Source of the DNA: Moniliophthora roreri
Lineage: Eukaryota > Basidiomycota > Agaricomycetes > Agaricales > Marasmiaceae
Assembly (NCBI GenBank): GCA_001466705.2
Contig: LATX02000176.1
Location: 372,001-436,000, forward strand
Direction of reading: 5' to 3'
Length of the DNA: 64,000 bases
Below, piece after piece: positions 1 through 11,505 of this stretch. The translations under genes were made by a program, and so were the position numbers. The notes under the pieces are model-generated. The model was given only the letters and a program-made list of their open reading frames with translations, was not told the DNA's origin and searched no databases. The number at the start of each line of letters is the position of its first letter. Within the stretch, counting starts at the first letter, position 1.

Positions 1-274
1 TCCATGGCTGCAGAGTTATAACCTAAGGATTGAGTGGCAGACTGGAAGGGTAGAATTCCTGCTGCTGTGAAAAATTATGATAAGGAGGTTTGTGGGGGTG
101 TTGGATACAACAGAACTGGAAATCCTCATTAGAGCAAAGACAACCACCTCTCAAGAGCTGGCACAAGCAAAGGGGGAGAAGAAGAGGACCATTGAGGAAT
201 TAGTACCTCCATACCTCACCAAATACTACTCTCAGTTTGAGAAAGGAGCAGTGGAACAATTCCCACCTTCCCGT
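1..274 (+). pseudogene. Ty3/gypsy pol fragment (protease end to start of RT)
   Basis: This is a truncated piece of a chromovirus pol. In one frame it reads PWLQSYN, the end of the aspartic protease. After a stop and a frame change it reads through the linker before reverse transcriptase (ELEILIRAKTTTSQEL, then AVEQFPPSR). The same linker occurs at 3337-3500, 41040-41200 and 56880-57060, which identifies it. It stops dead where a long LTR begins at about 275. There is no catalytic motif and it cannot be functional. The window edge cuts the 5' side. Confidence 0.8.
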
Positions 275-1820
275 TAATGTGCTCCATTTTCAGCACAGAC
301 ATATAGCAGTGCATTTGCACGTCTAATTCATGAATTAGTGCAGAATACAGACCTGTGTTATACACATGGCTTAAGCACTAGTTGTCAATGAACCAATCAG
401 TCTCTCAAATAGCACTGTGAAATAACCTAGTTGAGGCTTAGTAGACTATACTAGTCCACTACATTGCAGTAAAGTGTCGCTGTGAAGGTCCTTGGTCATA
501 AGCAGACCAGAAACCACCAATTCTGATCTAATAAAGGAATTGATATCAGTGGGATCTACAGTCTGAATGCACCAGACTGGTTGCAAAAGCAATCACAAGC
601 ATTATAACATGCTATTGAGACATTATCATTATGTGGAATGGCATTAAATACTTCAGAAGACCTATATACATGGTTATTGGAACCTATATCCAGTCAACCA
701 ACCTATGTGTTGAGCATTCAAGGATTACAAGCTAGGCTATAATCATGGGTATCTCCACAGAGCCACCATCTAGGCCTAGCGGGACCCTGTATGTTGGAAG
801 ATTGGTGGGATTACACATTCATTGAAATGCAGATAGAGGATTGACAACCACCAATCAGATAGAGAGGAAGGAAACTAGAGGAAGAGAAGGAATGTGCTGC
901 AGTCTGCACATCAGTACCGCACCAGTGGTCCCATGCAACATTTGCACAAATATTCCCAATATTGGACATTTTCTACATGTAGCAGGACTTTTGGACACAT
1001 ACACATTCCTTAAACATACAACATCTTATCTTTTCCTATTATTTTGAGTTTTGGTATTATTCTATTTTCTGGACTGTATATAATGTGATGTACATTAGTT
1101 ACAAGGCTCAAGCAGCAGCTGGCATCTTGCCTCACTTCANCCTTTGCTATTGGATTGCGTCTGCACACCAGAACCTTACAGAATGTGTTACTTAGGTTGT
1201 GTTCAACCAGTGTTTGACTTGTTTGAGAGTCCTATGCTATTGGTATGCCCCTGCAGACCATACCTCTTGTAAATGTGTTACTCTGCACCACTTCCACCCA
1301 TTATTGGATTCTATTAAGAGTCCTTGACCATTGGTATGCTCCTGCAGACCATAACTCTTGTGAATGCGTTGTTTTGCACTGTGTTCATCCATTCTTGGAC
1401 CTTGCTAAGAGTCCTTGACTATTGGTATGCCCCTGTGGATCATAACTCTCATGAATGCACCATGTTCACCTATTATTGGATTCTGTGAAGAGTCCTTGAT
1501 GATTGGTTTGCTCCTGCAGACCTAATTCTGTCAGAACACACTACTTAGATCATGTTCAATTTGATTTTGATTGTTCTAAAGTGTTCTAAAATCTTATAAA
1601 TAATCAAATAAACTTCAAACCCCCTTGAACTTGATCTTTCAACTCAGATCATGTTTATCTTGTTGTTGGAACTCTATACTCACTCTTCACACTTGACAAG
1701 TGTTCAATATGATTATGAAGTAGAAGGATTCTATTTCCTTTGAGCCCCAAGAACTACTGATAGGTGCACTGTGGAGGATTGAGATGCTTCCTCCTTAGAA
1801 GCACAAAACCACTGTCTTCA
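275..1820 (+). repeat. Long LTR (about 1.5 kb) of a Lng-C-like gypsy element
   Basis: The LTR starts at TAATGTGCTCC (TG at 278) and ends with ACTGTCTTCA, directly before a primer-binding site. Positions 430-560 match the LTR at 28832-30249 closely (TTAGTAGACTATACTAG, GGTCCTTGGTCA, CCAGAAACCAC), and both end in TCTTCA before the same PBS. It contains several loose repeats of about 120 bp built around 'ATTGGTATGCCCCTGCAGACC' type sequence (1200-1530). An N at 1140 marks an assembly join inside it. I see no credible coding region; the short reading frames here are incidental. Confidence 0.72.
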
Positions 1821-1822
1821 TT

Positions 1823-1840
1823 TGGAGCCCACTGCGAGGG
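1823..1840 (+). other. Retroelement primer-binding site (TGG-type)
   Basis: TGGAGCCCACTGCGAGGG lies two bases after the LTR end. It starts with TGG, as expected for pairing with a tRNA 3' CCA. The same site follows the LTR at 30249 (with one change) and, on the minus strand, the LTR of Lng-D at 54244. I have not assigned the primer tRNA. Confidence 0.65.
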
Positions 1841-3204
1841 GCTCTTCTTGAATCATATTGAAAGTTTGTATAGTTTTCTGGCACTTAGGCAAGCATTCAT
1901 TACTTGCAAAACCATTAGTGGAGTGAGACTTGGCTACAAAGGTCTCTCCTACATAGGTTGGTTATTCATGCCAACCATCTTGTTGTGGCTCAGATCATTG
2001 AGTCACAGCTTATTCACAGTCTGGGTGTTTGAGCAAGCATCCAGTGTCATCTATACTGTGGTAGGGAGTATCTAATATTTGTATAGTGCTAGGCCATGAA
2101 AGTGTGCTTCATCCTATGTTTGATGGACTTGAAGATGCTAATATGGAGTCTAGATTAACAAACTCCTGGCCTACAATGCCTGTATAGCAGTTAGATGTTC
2201 TTCGTGGCTCATATAAATGCATTGAATGTGTTCTTAATGTCTGAGTAGCTGGTGTGTGTTCTAAATGCAGTCAACACATAAAAAGACCAGTCAATATTAG
2301 TACCAACATGGTCCTAGCATTGAATTGCACAGGATTAGACATTAAATCAACTTCTCAAAGGCATTCAATGAGTTGCTAAATGTGGTTTGATTGTGGTCTA
2401 TATGTTGTAGAATAGTACAACTTCTTGATATCATTGCCAACATGGGGAGAGGGCTCTAATACACTCAATAAGGGCACTGGGCTCATTCCACATATTATAG
2501 AATACATTGGACCATTTAATAATACTGCCATGCAGACATTATTCTAATGCACTAAATAGGTGTATCAAAACATGCCCTATGCATGGCCAGAGTGTATAAA
2601 GTTTTATTATGGCCATTAACACAGAGACAGTGTTCTGACACACTCAATAAGTATATTATCCCATTCTAAATGTTGCCAAAGCATGGGACCATTTAATAAG
2701 GTCACTGCTGTGGAGACACTGCTCTAAGTCACTCGATAAGTGCACTGAGCACTGTCTACATGTTATAAATAAGTTGGACTGTCTAATAAGGTCACCAATG
2801 CAAGAATGGTGTTCTGACACACTCAATCAGTATATGAAACTGTTCTAGGGGTTGTCAAAGCATTAACTGTGGGTTGGGACCAATCTTTCTTGGGTTCAGT
2901 TGGTGATTCATTGTACAGTAGCAAGGAAAGGTCTGGAGAAAGGTCTGGAAAGAGGATGAGTGATTTTGTAGCATATATATGAGTCTGTGAATGAAGTAAT
3001 GGGGATTAGAGAAATTCAGATGTGAGGAGAAAATGAATTAGAAGAAAATGAAATAGAGTGCCTAACTGGCACTAACACCCATAAGTCTGATTCTACCAGG
3101 AGTCCAAGTAACTTCTTGACACTGTTTAACCCAGCAGCCATGGAGAGAGCTTTCTCAAACACTTGATCAGTGTGTAATTGACTTATAATGTTGTCTACAT
3201 GGGA
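1841..3204. other. Non-coding remnant between LTR and pol fragment
   Basis: This follows the primer-binding site, where gag would be expected, but I find no gag-like protein. Most of its second half is a degenerate tandem repeat (listed separately). A 103-codon frame at 1764-2075 crosses the LTR end and shows no protein-like features. The stretch is probably the leader of a decayed long-LTR element. Confidence 0.5.
2445..2870. repeat. Degenerate ~90-bp tandem repeat
   Basis: The phrase TCTRAYRCACTMRATMAG recurs at about 2453, 2543, 2634, 2724 and 2813, a period of 89-91 bp. Each unit also carries a version of GGACCATTTAATAAGGTCAC and CTGCNNTGCAGACA. Copies are only roughly 65-80% alike by eye, so it is an old array. 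Confidence 0.7.
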
Positions 3205-4871
3205 CAACTAGAAAAGGAAGACATCATACTGGGACTCCCATAGCTGCAAACTCATAACCAAAGAATCAACTGACAGACAGAGAGGATGGAATTCTCACCA
3301 CTGTGAAAGATCACAATAAGGAGGTTCATAGGGGTATTGGATATGATGGAACTGGAAATTCTCATCAGGGCAAAAACAACCACCTCTCAGGAACTGGCAC
3401 AAGCAAAAGAAGGAACAAAGAAGACCATCAAGAAGTTGGTACTTCCATACCTTGCTGAATACTACTCCCAGCTCAAAAAAGGGGCAGTAGAGCAATTCCC
3501 ACCTTCCTGTTCATATGATCATGCAATCAACCTAAAGCTGGACTTCACACTGCACAACTGCAAACTTTATTTGCTTTCACCCAGCAAACAAATGGAGCAA
3601 GACAAGTTCCTTGCAGAAAACTTATGCAAGGGTTACATTCAAGAATTGAAATCCCCAATGGCTTCCCTGTTCTTCTTCATAGTGAAGAAGGAGAAAGGGG
3701 TGTTGAGACCAACTCAGAACTACCAAAGACTCAATGAAGGAACTGTCAAGAATGCATACCCATTACCTCTCATTTCAGAACTTATAGATAAGCTCAGGGG
3801 GGCCAGAATCTTCAGCAAACTGGATCTTTGGAACAGATATAATAACATCTAGATCAAAGATGGAGATCAATGGAAAGCTGCATTCAAAACCAATAGAGAG
3901 CTCTTCAAACCCACAGTCATGTTCTTCAGACTCAGTAACTCACCCACTATGTTCCAGGCATTTATGAATGACATTCTGTCAGATTTTATGGATGAAGGGT
4001 GGTGTGTAGTGTATATGGACAATATCCTGATCTTCTCAGAAAATTGGAAACAACACCAGGAACAAACATGCAGACTCCTTCACAGGATTGCCAAACAAGA
4101 CCTCTACTTGAAACTGGAGAAATGCAAGTTCAACATCAATGAGGTAATTTTCTTGAGAATGGTCATCTGCCCAGGGCATATTGCAATGGATCCTGTCAAA
4201 CTTGCAGGCATCACAGAATGGGAGCCACCTCAAATGGTCAAGAGGGTATGAGTGTTTTTAGGATTCAGAAACTTCTACCAGAAATTCATTGGCAGATACT
4301 CAGATATCGCCCAGCCATTAATCAATCTCACAAAGAAAGGACAGAAGTTTGAATGGGGAGACCTTCATCAGAAATGCTTTGACCTCCTCAAAAAGAAATT
4401 TCTCTCTGAACCTATTCTGAAGATCCTGGATCTGGACCAACCATTTGTAATAGAAGCTGATGCCTCTAAATGGGCCACAGGGGCAGTGCTACAACAAAGA
4501 GGGAGTGACAGCAAATGGGACCTGTGTGGATACCTCTCAAAATCACTATCTCCTACTGAACACAATTATAAAATCTATAACTGAGAACTACTGGCAATCA
4601 TGTGGGTGCTGACAGAATGGAGGCACTACCTCATGGGAGGAAAGCACAAGGTTGTGGTCTTATCAGATTACAAGAATTTGACATATTTCCACATGGCACA
4701 GAAACTGAATTGTCGACAAGCATGTTGGAGCCTCTTCCTATCAGAATTTGATCTTGCCCTGATCCACATGCCAGAGAAGCATATGGCACAAGTGGACACC
4801 TTATCCCAATGGTCAAACAAACAGGACAATGTGGATTCAGATAATGAGAATGTAATCCTTCTCCCAGACCA
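3205..4871 (+). pseudogene. Ty3/gypsy pol fragment (protease end, RT, RNase H)
   Basis: In order, this encodes the protease end (EDIILGLPWL), the linker, reverse transcriptase ([42 protein letters not shown]) and RNase H ([16 protein letters not shown], then [15 protein letters not shown]). The RT active site reads YMDN instead of YMDD, so a catalytic aspartate is lost. Stops break it at 3850 (TAG), 4249 (TGA) and 4582 (TGA). It ends at VILLPDH where the minus-strand LTR begins at 4872. No integrase follows. It is homologous to Chr-A pol. Confidence 0.88.
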
Positions 4872-5235
4872 TGTTACATCACTTGTGCAGCAACGTCAAC
4901 ACTCAACAACACTAGACCAAGTGATGTCAAGTTCAAGGTTCAAGTTTGAGGTTTGCTCAGAGGCTTCTGAGGTTCTGAGATCCAACTGTTCATTGCTTAA
5001 ACACAAGTTATGATTAACCAGGTCAAGCTGAGGAGCTTAGACCCAGTTCTGACAGCCTTAAATAGGTACAATGTATCTACTCATTTGTATCTACTAGAAG
5101 CTAATGGAATCTTGTAGAATGATGAGTAATACATCACTAGAGTCATATAGAAAACTATAGAAGTCCAGAGAAGGAAATGTGATCACCTGACTAGTAGTAC
5201 AAAGAAAAAGATTACATCTGTCCACAGTTGTAACA
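4872..5235 (-). repeat. LTR (3' LTR side) of minus-strand chromovirus Chr-M
   Basis: The 364-bp LTR runs TGTTAC...GTAACA and is read on the minus strand. On that strand a TATTTAA box (5064 down to 5058) lies 34 nt before CAGCTTGACCT (5030 down to 5020), the same arrangement as in the other chromovirus LTRs here. It borders the third ORF and polypurine end of the minus-strand element at 5236. Its partner at 27467-28480 is diverged, and the outer 5-bp flanks (GACCA and CTGGC) do not match. Confidence 0.8.
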
Positions 5236-6082
5236 CTGCCCTTCATTTAGGTCTGAGGTTCCAGCCTTATGACCATTACTCATGCACCATTGGGCAACAT
5301 GACCTCATGTGGCTCTTCCCATAGTCCAACAAACACTGGTACCAACTCATCTGGATCATTGGCCTCCATGATCGTGCTCCCGGTTTTATTGCTCTCTGTC
5401 TCCATAGAGGTCAGTGTTGTAGTCACCCCTATAGCTATCATAGTCAATAGCATGTGAGGGCCTGGGATCATTCTTTTGAGCAAGTTGAGTTAACCTCCAT
5501 CAGAGACAATAATGCCAAGGAACATGTCCAGGTGCAAATAATCTGCAGACCTTACAATGGTAACTTGGACAGTTTCTGGCATGGTGCCACACCACTCGGC
5601 ACACAGGGCACAGAGAAAGTCGTGAACCTCCTTGACCATTGCCTCTCTGCTTGTTGGTGTGGAGGGCTCTGTCAAGCTCTCATTGTCCCATACTGAAGTT
5701 GCTGGGAGTGGGGGGCGTGGGGTTGGTATATGCTCTCGTGTCGATCTGAATGGTCGGGTCAGCTTGAGATCACAGATTGGGATGAAGGTGGGATTGAGTC
5801 AACCACTAGCGAGGAAAGGTACTGTGGAGGGGGCATCAGGTTTGTTGACATATTCTGGACTATAGGTTCCAGATGATTGTCAGGGTTGGCAGCATTCTGG
5901 ATCTGTTGGTCATATTGTCAGGTATTGAAGAGGTGTAAAAGTTGGTATGGGTTTGGCTCAAGACTGAAGTGGTAGGTGAGGTTTTCTCCATAGCAGCCAC
6001 CTCTGGCCTCAGTGGGTGTAGGGCTCAGGAGGTTGTGGGCACTAGTAGAAGTAGAAGCAGAGGTGGACGCATTGGAAGACAT
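5236..6082 (-). pseudogene. Chr-M third ORF: zinc-knuckle protein downstream of pol (decayed)
   Basis: The putative start is the ATG at 6082, just after the chromodomain end. The N-terminus is Ser/Thr-rich, followed by PNPYQLLHLFNT, which matches the third ORF of Chr-A (LNPYQLLHLFNS) and more distantly Chr-B (PTAAQLLYLLNN). Near 5505-5610 the frame shifted by one reads CPVCRVVWHHARNC, then four residues, then CKVCRLFAPGHVPWHYC, which is two tandem zinc knuckles. Further down, DLYGDREQ and a stop match the tail of the Chr-A version (ELYGDGES). An in-frame TGA after LLHLFNT and at least one frameshift break it. The knuckles suggest nucleic-acid binding; the biological role is unknown. Confidence 0.72.
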
Positions 6083-6119
6083 GTTTTTAGTTGGTGGGGA
6101 TGGGTTTTGCAGGCCTTAG

Positions 6120-7448
6120 TCAATGAGCTTTTATGTATTCCTTGTAGAGGTCGAGGCAGTTGACTAGGCCTTCAGTGTCAATCCATTGGTTATGGGAAGA
6201 ATCATAGCCTGTATACGACACAAGGAATTCTTTTGGCCTTTTCTTTAGTCGATATCCTATAATTGCATCTACTTCGTACTCTTCAAACCCTTCAATTAGA
6301 TCCAGGGGTGGTTCCATAAACATTGGTCCATAAGCTTCTGCTTCTTTGAATGGGGATAGCAGTGCAGTGTGGAATACCAGATGTATTTTCTATTGTGTTG
6401 GCAACTTTAGTTTATATGTAACCAGGCCTTTTACTTCGATTATTTCAAAAGGTCCTTCACGTTTCAGTCCTAGTTTCTTTTTCAGATATCTGATGCTCAA
6501 ATTCTTCCCTTCTAACCATACTTTCTGTCCTTTTCAGAACATGTTGACTTTGGTCTTTTCCCTTCATATCATCTTTTGTCTGGTGGTCTCCAACAGGCTG
6601 GCAGTTTCTTCTCTTATCCTTTTGAGTTCTCCTAGTCTTTCTTCTATAGATGGAATGTTTGTTTTCTTGAACATTGATGGGAATGGTCAGGGGTCATATC
6701 CCATCATCATAAAAAAGGGTGACATTTTTGTTACCAAATGAGTTTGGTTATTGTGTGCAAATTCTGCTAAGGGGAGGTATTCCTTCCATTATGTTTGTTC
6801 CTTTGAACAGAAGATTCGTAGATAGACTTTGATTTCCTGGTTGACTCTTTCAGTTTCGCCATCTGTTTGAGGATGGAATGCCGTACTCATTGAGTGTTTT
6901 ATTAATAGTTGGTTTGCCATTTCCTGAAATACTTCAGCAGCAAATCAAGGGTCTCTATCCAAGATGATGCAGTCCAGAAGTCTGAATCTCTTGTATAGGT
7001 GTTTGATTAGTAGCATGGCTACACTGGTTGCATCAGTTGCTTTTGTGCATGGAGTAAAAATTACCCCCTTCATAGCGGAGTGGTCCACCATGACCAAAAT
7101 TGCATTGTAACCATCAACTTCCAGGAGATCAGTAATCAGGTCCATAGTGCAGATCTGAAATGGGAAGGAGTTTTTGGGTGCTATAATTGGTTGTATGGGT
7201 GTTCTTGTGGGATGGGTGTTGATTTTCATTTGTTGGCATGGGATGCATCTGCTGACGAATTCTCTGATGAATTTGGTCATACCTGGCCACCAGAATTCTC
7301 ATTGCACCTGTTCTATCATATTCCATTCTTCAGGGTGACTGACCCCTTTTCCTTTGTGAATTGCTTTTACTATCGTCCATCTTAATTCTATGTCATTTGG
7401 GACATAAATCCTGTTCTTGTAGAACAAGACATTGTTCCTAATTTCCCA
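6120..7448 (-). pseudogene. Chr-M pol 3' part: integrase and chromodomain
   Basis: On the minus strand this reads the integrase zinc region (EFWWPGM, then CIPCQQMKINTHPT), the catalytic core (TMDLITDLLEVDGYNAILVM, then the second catalytic Asp in LDRDP) and the C-terminal part. It ends in a chromodomain (EVDAIIGYRLKKRPKEFLVS, then DSSHNQWIDTEGL). Stops at 6117 and before EFWWPGM, plus frame changes near 6600-6900, show decay. It is the continuation of the pol at 23903-26046: the reading breaks at ALSD / SDWE, exactly where the KDZ transposon is inserted. Chromodomains mark chromoviruses and are known to direct integration to heterochromatin. Confidence 0.85.
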
Positions 7449-7456
7449 ATCAGAGC

Positions 7457-7597
7457 ATCCATTGATGGGCCCTTTTTATAAAAAAGTCTGAATTACCTTG
7501 GGCACCCTTTTGTATTAATCCTGACATAGTTTTCAGACAAGTTTTTTTCAAAAAAACTTACATTCTAGCCACACTACCAAAAACCCATATTAATTTA
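7457..7597 (+). repeat. Left terminal inverted repeat of the KDZ element
   Basis: This matches the reverse complement of 23761-23902. Shared blocks include AGTCTGAATTACCT, GGCACCCTTTTGTATTAAT, TAGTTTTCAGACAA, CATTCTAGC and ACCAAAAACCCATATTAAT. The outermost 20 bases are more diverged than the inner part. Confidence 0.85.
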
Positions 7598-7719
7598 AAA
7601 AAATCATGTATTGTTTTCAAAAAAAGAGAATTGAGTGAGGGACACATGGTTTTTAAAAAATCATGTATCGTTTTCAAAAAAAGAGAATTGGATGAGGGGC
7701 ATGTGGTTTTTAAAAAATG
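7598..7719. repeat. Subterminal direct repeats of the KDZ element (left)
   Basis: Two copies of a ~55-bp unit containing TCATGTATYGTTTTCAAA and AGAGAATTGRRTGAGGG follow each other before the transposase stop codon. The same unit appears twice, inverted, at 23605-23745 inside the right end (GATTCTCTTTTTTTGAAA and ATGATACATG). Such arrays are typical transposase-binding regions; that role is inferred. Confidence 0.7.
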
Positions 7720-10700
7720 TTAGGCATCATCCTCGCTGCCTGCAACATACTCACTGTCTTGACCATGGTCTTTGGTATGGATAACCACCTCTGCATCCCC
7801 TTCCTCATCTTCTAGCCTATCACTTTCAGCACCTATTGAAGAAGAGTGCTTCCACATGTCCTGGAAGCGACCGTGTAAATGCTGGAATAATGCTGCCTGT
7901 CGATAGGCATATGAAGCTGCACCCTCACCATAAGCACCAGAGAATCTGTTCTGCTTTGCATGAGCTGTCCATTGACTGGAAGTCCAGAAAAGGGACATGA
8001 GGGTTCTATGCATTTCTTCTTCAACTAGCATTACTTCCTCTTTCCATTGACGAAGCCTAGCATATGACTTTGCCCATTCAACACATAACTCTAGATGGCA
8101 GGTAAGCTTCAATAAAAGAAGAACATGGAGTTACTTACTGTTATATAAACTTTCATCCAAAGCAAATCCACCTCCATCCACAGCCCACCAAATCCACAAT
8201 GTTCCTCGAAAACCCTCCCCAGTCTTCTTCACCAACTCATCTTGTTTATGCTTCCACTGACTCTCTGCATTCTCTGGAGCCTCTTCTATATCCTCACCAT
8301 TGCTGCTATCCCACTCTTCATCACTCTCCTGCACAGCTCCACCAATAAGCTCTTCTGCTTGAAGCTGCCCTGTCACCCTTGACCTTCTGCCTAACTTTTT
8401 CCTTGGCACACCAACAGCCTTGTCTTCAGGATCTTCCATGCATCAAATGTCCAAAGCATTGAGCTTTCACCAGGGAACTTTATCAGCATCCCCTCCCTGA
8501 AGCTGTCGCATTGCTTCCCATGCATCTTGATATCTTTGTGCATGTAGGTGGACTTTTGACTCATTTTGCTGGAGCAGATGGGAAGAACGGCGAAGACAAC
8601 CTTGGTGTCAGGCATGACCAACTTTATAAGTTTGCAGCTGGGACTTGATGAGAAGTTGGTTCCAAAGCTCATCCAGGCTTTCAGAGCACTGAGCATTCCT
8701 CAGACGATATTCAATATCAGCAAAGTCAGCTCTAGAGCATGCTGAAAGCTGTTTTGATGATAGAGAGGAAGAGAGAAAGAGAGGCTCATCTTCAACTTCG
8801 AGGATGTCATTTGAGGTTTTGTTGGTGGAGGAGCAGCTGCAGGAAGATATAAGGCAGAGAGAATTGACAACTGGCATAAAGCAATCCTGCTGGGTTTGAA
8901 ACCTCAAAATTAGCTTTTGTAGTTGTGTTCATTTGTCCACAATATCAGCAACTTGCTTTGCTGTCGAGCCCTTTTTCCTGAGCTATATGTCTTCTTATAG
9001 CTGTCGTCTGAACAATATTGTTGGAAACAATACTTATGATAAAAGGGGTCTGTTACTCACTGTCTCTCTTCAACCTCCAAGGCAAGTAACAAAAAGGCTC
9101 CTGGTCCTTTATTGGTAGTAGTGTCATCATCTTCGTCAACCTGCGGTGTCTTTGACAGCTCTTCCTGTGCCAGTTCAAGTTGTACTTGCTGAAGTGTTAA
9201 ACCTGGAGATAAGAATAAACACACCGGAATGATCACCTATACAATAGACCATGCATACCTGTTTTTAGCAGCTCATATGGGTTTGGTTTTGTGTTGTCTG
9301 CTTCAAAGTCATGGACCATTCTCTTTCAAGCCTTGACTTGCAATGCCTGATTCAATGAGTGCGAGTTGTATGCCTCTTGTTTCTTGTCTCTCCATTCCAA
9401 TGCTAGTTGAAACCACTTGAGTAGCAAAGAACCTGGATATCATATTAGAATAGAATCATTTCTAAGTAAGAAGCTAACGAACTGAGACCTAAAAGCTTTT
9501 GCCAGTTCCAGTGACCCCAGTGGTCATCCAAAGTATCATGACGTGATCCAGGCCCCATTTCTGTTGTACTCATGGCAATGGGACCCTGTCCTGCCCAATT
9601 CCTCTCAACTCCTTCACTATCAGTTTGGCCAATGCTAATGGCATAGTTAAGGGAATAGGAGAGCTGACAATTGAGAGTATGTCCATAGATATGAAGCTTC
9701 AGGATGACAAAGAGGAACTCAGAAATCTTCTTAGGCTGGACTTCCTCAGGTAGTTTCATAATGCATTCAAGAAAGTGCTTGCAGTACTGGCAAGCAATGT
9801 CGTATGACAAGCACTTCTTCAGACAATGATCATGATAGCTGAGTATGCAAGTGACAATCCAGTCCATGTTGCAGTAACTGAGGGCATATTAGTGCAAATA
9901 AAGTGGTAATGAAATAACGAACTTACTGCTCACCCTTTTGAAGATCACTGACACCGTTTGGTTGAATAAACTCGTGGCAGGCACAGCAGCCCAGACCAAC
10001 ACCAGATGAAGAATAGTTACCTCTAGAATTATGAGAATTTGCATGGTCTAGTACAGCAAGACCTGAACATGTGGACATCTGCTCTCAAAGTTTAACATTT
10101 TGATGGAGTCAAGAAGCTTACCTCCACTTCATTCATACTTTCTAAGAGATATTGACAATAGGGCTGATCTAGAACCATGTATGCCCAGCCAGTCCCAAAG
10201 CCAGGGTTTTCTTCTTCATTAGAGACCAGCTTGCACTTGAGCCAGAAACATGCATCAATAGCAAGAAAGAGTGTATAAATATATCTGAAGAACGTCAATC
10301 ATGGTAGGCAAAACAGGAGAATGAAATACCTCTTCTTCAGTTCCATTCATTCCCAGCCATCAGGCAGATTGATACCAGGATGGGGACAAGCAGGGCAGAC
10401 GATGGCAAGTTCACTGGGGTGCGTTTGATTAACACTTCGCATGCCATTGTTGCCTCTTCCAGCTCGCTTCAACATTTTGAGATGTCGCCATTCACGAGTT
10501 ACACGACGAAATGACTCATAGCGATCCTGCAGGAAGATGCTCAGCTGGATATTGTAAGAAAGATTATAAGCACAAACCTTGAAAATTAGATTTCCTGAGT
10601 TATCTGTTAGATTCTGGAGGCCACAATAATAGTTGTATGCATTGATCTTGCCAACAAGAGTCATAGTATGAAAATGCTCCAGTAATCGAAATGTAAAACA

Positions 10701-11505
10701 TGTCTGAGGTATCTTGGTGGTTGCTGGATACCACTCATAGGACAGCAGCTGCTGGTGCATATGGGAAAGCTGCCCTACATGTCCACATTCACAATACTGA
10801 ACCTAAACCTGATGAAAACCATTGGTGTGAAGAACTGTGAAGTTTGAAGGAATGTGAGTGTTGGGTGCTGGACAGGGCATATTGGAATGATGACCAAGCT
10901 GAACAACGAGGCCCAAACTAGCCAGTGACACCCATTCATAATATTGGCCATTCCATTTCTGTAACAACAATCAGCATAGCTGCCCGATATTGTTGCACAG
11001 ACCACATACCCAAATGACATGCAGCAGACAGTTCTGATGAGAGTCCAAGATACAGCTCTTGCATATGAGCTGCATAGAGAAACAATCACAACACTGAAAC
11101 AGTAGTATGTGGTCATGTTTGCTGCAATGTCAACAGATATCCTTTGCGTTGTCTCCCCAGCCTTCTCCGAGCATGATTATGTGGAGGTATTCATCTCTGA
11201 GGCCCTTCCATAACATTGCATAGTCTTCCTATAGACATGTCAGCATAAAGCTCAGGAAAGTAGAGCAGAGTACATACCTTTGGTTTTGTAGGTACCTCCA
11301 ATGCAGGAGGTAGGGACTGCCCAAGCATATGCGTAGAGCCAATCATATGCTCACTGAAGCTATCATCCTCGCTCTCATCATGTACACTGTTGTTACTGTC
11401 CTCGTCGCTCTCGCCATCGATGCACATGGGAGTAATGTTATGACTTGACTTCGAAGACTGCATTGGTTTCCTTACTGAAGAGAGCAGTTTGATATTGGCT
11501 GACAT
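7720..11505 (-). pseudogene. KDZ transposase with CxC2-like cysteine cluster
   Basis: This is a spliced gene read on the minus strand, with likely start MSANIKLLSS at 11505 and a stop at 7720. In order it has an acidic N-terminus, then a cysteine cluster (CCDCFSMQLICKSCILDSHQ, then VWVCGLCNN) like the CxC2 region of KDZ proteins. Next come QLLSYEWYPATTKIPQT, CPACPHPGINLP (10370-10405), LFLAIDACFWLKCKL and GFGTGWAYMV. The core follows: LSYDIACQYCKHF, YGHTLNCQLSYSLNYAI, TDSEGVERNWAGQGPIAMS, GPGSRHDTLDDHWGHWNWQK. The C-terminal exons (7720-8907) are helical and charged. At least two in-frame stops (KDIC*HC near 11135, FHQV*VQ near 10795) suggest decay, though unseen introns could remove one. It would cut and paste the surrounding element. 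Confidence 0.85.

Noticed and set aside
1764..2075. 103-codon open frame on the plus strand
   Set aside because: It crosses the LTR end and the primer-binding site, has no domain, and its composition is that of non-coding LTR sequence.
7598..7719. Short spaced repeats as a CRISPR array
   Set aside because: Only two imperfect A/T-rich units, mirrored at the other transposon end; the organism is eukaryotic.
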